DNA from: JAYWIG01 sp043789035
GTDB taxonomy: Bacteria; Pseudomonadota; Gammaproteobacteria; Burkholderiales; Burkholderiaceae_E
DNA length: 7,968 nucleotides
Reading direction: 5' to 3'
NCBI GenBank assembly: GCA_043789035.1
Contig: JAYWIG010000296.1
Location: 1-7,968 of the forward strand
Shown: one piece after another, positions 6,721 through 7,968 of the stretch
How the letters are laid out: each line of letters opens with the position of its first letter
Numbering within the stretch: position 1 is the stretch's first letter
Made by a program: the position numbers and the translations under genes
The notes under the pieces: generated by a model
What the model saw: the letters and a program-made list of their open reading frames with translations, nothing else
What the model was told of the DNA's origin: nothing
The model's database searches: none

Positions 6721-6729
6721 CGCATTGCG
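6721..6729. promoter_or_regulatory. Operator-like core C (CGCATTGCG)
   Basis: A perfect 9-base palindrome centred on 6725. Read on the minus strand, CGCAATGCG differs at one position from the core of palindrome A. The TTTTC/GAAAA flanks are only partly kept (ATTTC on one side). Its centre is 21 bases from that of palindrome B and it lies 20 bases past the rmuC stop codon. Confidence 0.4.
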
Positions 6730-6748
6730 ATATAAACGACTATATTTA

Positions 6749-7968
6749 TTAACCCGAAGCACTATCGCCAACATCCGATGGTGTTTGTTGGTCATCGCCC
6801 TCGGAATCATCCATTCCAAGCAAGCTTGTAGTCGCTGCCTCGCCCAATGATTCGATACCTTTTAGCTTGCGCTCTATCGTTCGAGATTTACTCTGAGCTA
6901 CCCCTATAGTGTTGGCGGCAGTTTCTAGTTGCTTCTTGGTTTTGGCCAACATATCACCAAACTTACCAAATTCCGTTTTTACGGCGCCCAAGAGTTGCCA
7001 TACTTCTGAGGATCGCTTCTCGATTGCCAAGGTGCGAAAACCCATTTGTAAACTCGAAAGCACTGCTATTAAGGTTGTTGGCCCGGCTAAAACAACTCGA
7101 TAATCTCTTTGCAAATCGTCTAGCAAACCAGGTCGACGAATTACTTCAGCGTACAAGCCCTCGGTCGGCAAAAACAATATTGCAAAATCGGTAGTTGCCG
7201 GTGGCGAAATGTACTTCTGCCGAATAGTTTTAGCCTCCAGCCGAATACGGGCTTCTAAAGCTTTCGCTGCGATTTCAGCAGCAACTGTATCCGCACTTTC
7301 TTGGGCAGCGGCTAAGCGCTCATAGTCTTCACGCGGAAATTTTGCGTCGATGGGAAGCCACATAGGAATGTCTGGGTTGACGTTTGATCCCGGCAAGCGA
7401 ATGGCAAACTCGACTCTTTCACGGCTGCCACCAACGACTTCAACGTTTTGCGCGTACTGATCTGGCACAAAAATCTGCTCTAACAACGCACCGAGTTGCA
7501 CCTCACCCCAGGTTCCTCTTGTTTTAACGTTCGACAAAACCCGCTTGAGATCGCCAACATCACCCGCTAATGCTTGCATTTCGCCCAGGCCTTTGTGAAC
7601 TTGCTCTAAGCGCTCTGACACTAATCGAAATGATTCACCAAGCCGCAACTCTAAGGTGGCATGAAGCTTCTCATCCACAGTTTTTCGCATTGTCTCAAGC
7701 TTGGCAGAATTGTCGGCTTGTAATTCTGCGAGCTTAGTTTCAAGCGTTTTTCTCACCTGCTCGAGCGACACTGCAGCTTCACTTCTCGCCTTATGAGCAT
7801 CATCAGATAGCGCCTGCCTCAAAGCCTCAATTTGCTGTGTTAACTGCTGAGTAAGTATCTGGGATGAGCGACTAATTCCATCAGTAACTTCCGTACGGTT
7901 AGTACGCGCTTGTATCGACAGTTCATTTCGCAAATTTTTATCAATATCTCCCATCACGCCAGAGATAA
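6749..7968 (-). CDS. rmuC: RmuC-family DNA recombination protein (5' end cut by window edge)
   Basis: 405 residues are visible. The frame is open to the right edge (ISGV before the MGD), so the GTG at 7957 is probably internal and the N-terminus lies outside. RmuC proteins are usually longer, with an N-terminal membrane helix and coiled coil, and that helix is missing here for this reason. The visible part starts with a long Gln/Glu/Lys/Leu-rich coiled coil (about the first 130 residues). The conserved RmuC domain follows: LKRVLSNVKTRGTWGEVQL (compare GNWGEV in E. coli), then LPIDAKFPREDYERL, FAILFLPTEGLYAEV and VVLAGPTTLIAVL. A second helical region and an acidic tail (GMDDSEGDDQQTPSD) end the protein. 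In E. coli RmuC limits recombination at inverted repeats, and the core resembles a nuclease fold; its biochemical role is still poorly defined. No clear intrinsic terminator follows the stop. Confidence 0.93.
   Translation of the reverse strand, partial: ISGVMGDIDKNLRNELSIQARTNRTEVTDGISRSSQILTQQLTQQIEALRQALSDDAHKARSEAAVSLEQVRKTLETKLAELQADNSAKLETMRKTVDEKLHATLELRLGESFRLVSERLEQVHKGLGEMQALAGDVGDLKRVLSNVKTRGTWGEVQLGALLEQIFVPDQYAQNVEVVGGSRERVEFAIRLPGSNVNPDIPMWLPIDAKFPREDYERLAAAQESADTVAAEIAAKALEARIRLEAKTIRQKYISPPATTDFAILFLPTEGLYAEVIRRPGLLDDLQRDYRVVLAGPTTLIAVLSSLQMGFRTLAIEKRSSEVWQLLGAVKTEFGKFGDMLAKTKKQLETAANTIGVAQSKSRTIERKLKGIESLGEAATTSLLGMDDSEGDDQQTPSDVGDSASG

Noticed and set aside
7955..7957. GTG at 7957 as the rmuC start.
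   Set aside because: The frame continues open to the window edge, and RmuC proteins normally have an additional N-terminal membrane helix and coiled coil. The gene is more likely cut by the edge.

Overview
The window looks like chromosomal DNA of a non-enteric gammaproteobacterium, possibly marine. This is an inference from the protein families, the moderate base composition (somewhat under half G+C by eye) and bacterial gene spacing; no taxonomic marker is present. All seven genes lie on the minus strand, so transcription runs from high to low coordinates. Both end genes are cut by the window edges. I saw no tRNA, rRNA, insertion sequence, CRISPR array or phage gene.

Right part (7968 to about 5060): the 3' part of rmuC (DNA recombination protein family), then a 263-base AT-rich gap, then aceA (isocitrate lyase, the first glyoxylate-shunt enzyme). 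The gap is the most structured non-coding DNA here. It holds a perfect 25-bp palindrome, a 21-bp palindrome with one mismatched pair, and two weaker related elements. Their centres at 6641, 6662, 6704 and 6725 are spaced 21, 42 and 21 bp, so all would face the same side of the helix. I read this as a probable operator array for aceA. A strong intrinsic terminator follows aceA.

Middle (4997 to 3342): a 551-residue GMC-family flavoprotein alcohol dehydrogenase, close in sequence to the AlkJ/choline dehydrogenase branch. Its start is set by the FAD-binding motif, a good ribosome binding site and the terminator lying upstream. Beside aceA it suggests oxidation of alcohols with carbon flow into acetyl-CoA and the glyoxylate shunt, but the terminator shows the two are separate transcription units.

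Left part (about 3290 to 1): a compact Flp/Tad-type surface-structure cassette. It starts with a candidate sigma-70 promoter and a leader hairpin, followed by a 91-residue Flp-like prepilin, a 447-residue Tad/TadG-like membrane-anchored protein, a 308-residue TadE-like pseudopilin, and a secreted protein of unknown function that runs off the left edge. The last three are overlapping or nearly contiguous, so they are very likely one operon. The prepilin and the TadE-like protein carry the same processing layout (Gly15, then Glu at +5), while the TadG-like protein lacks the Glu. The assembly ATPase, inner-membrane platform, secretin and prepilin peptidase are not in the window. Whether this is part of a complete tad locus or a stand-alone minor-pilin cassette cannot be told from here.
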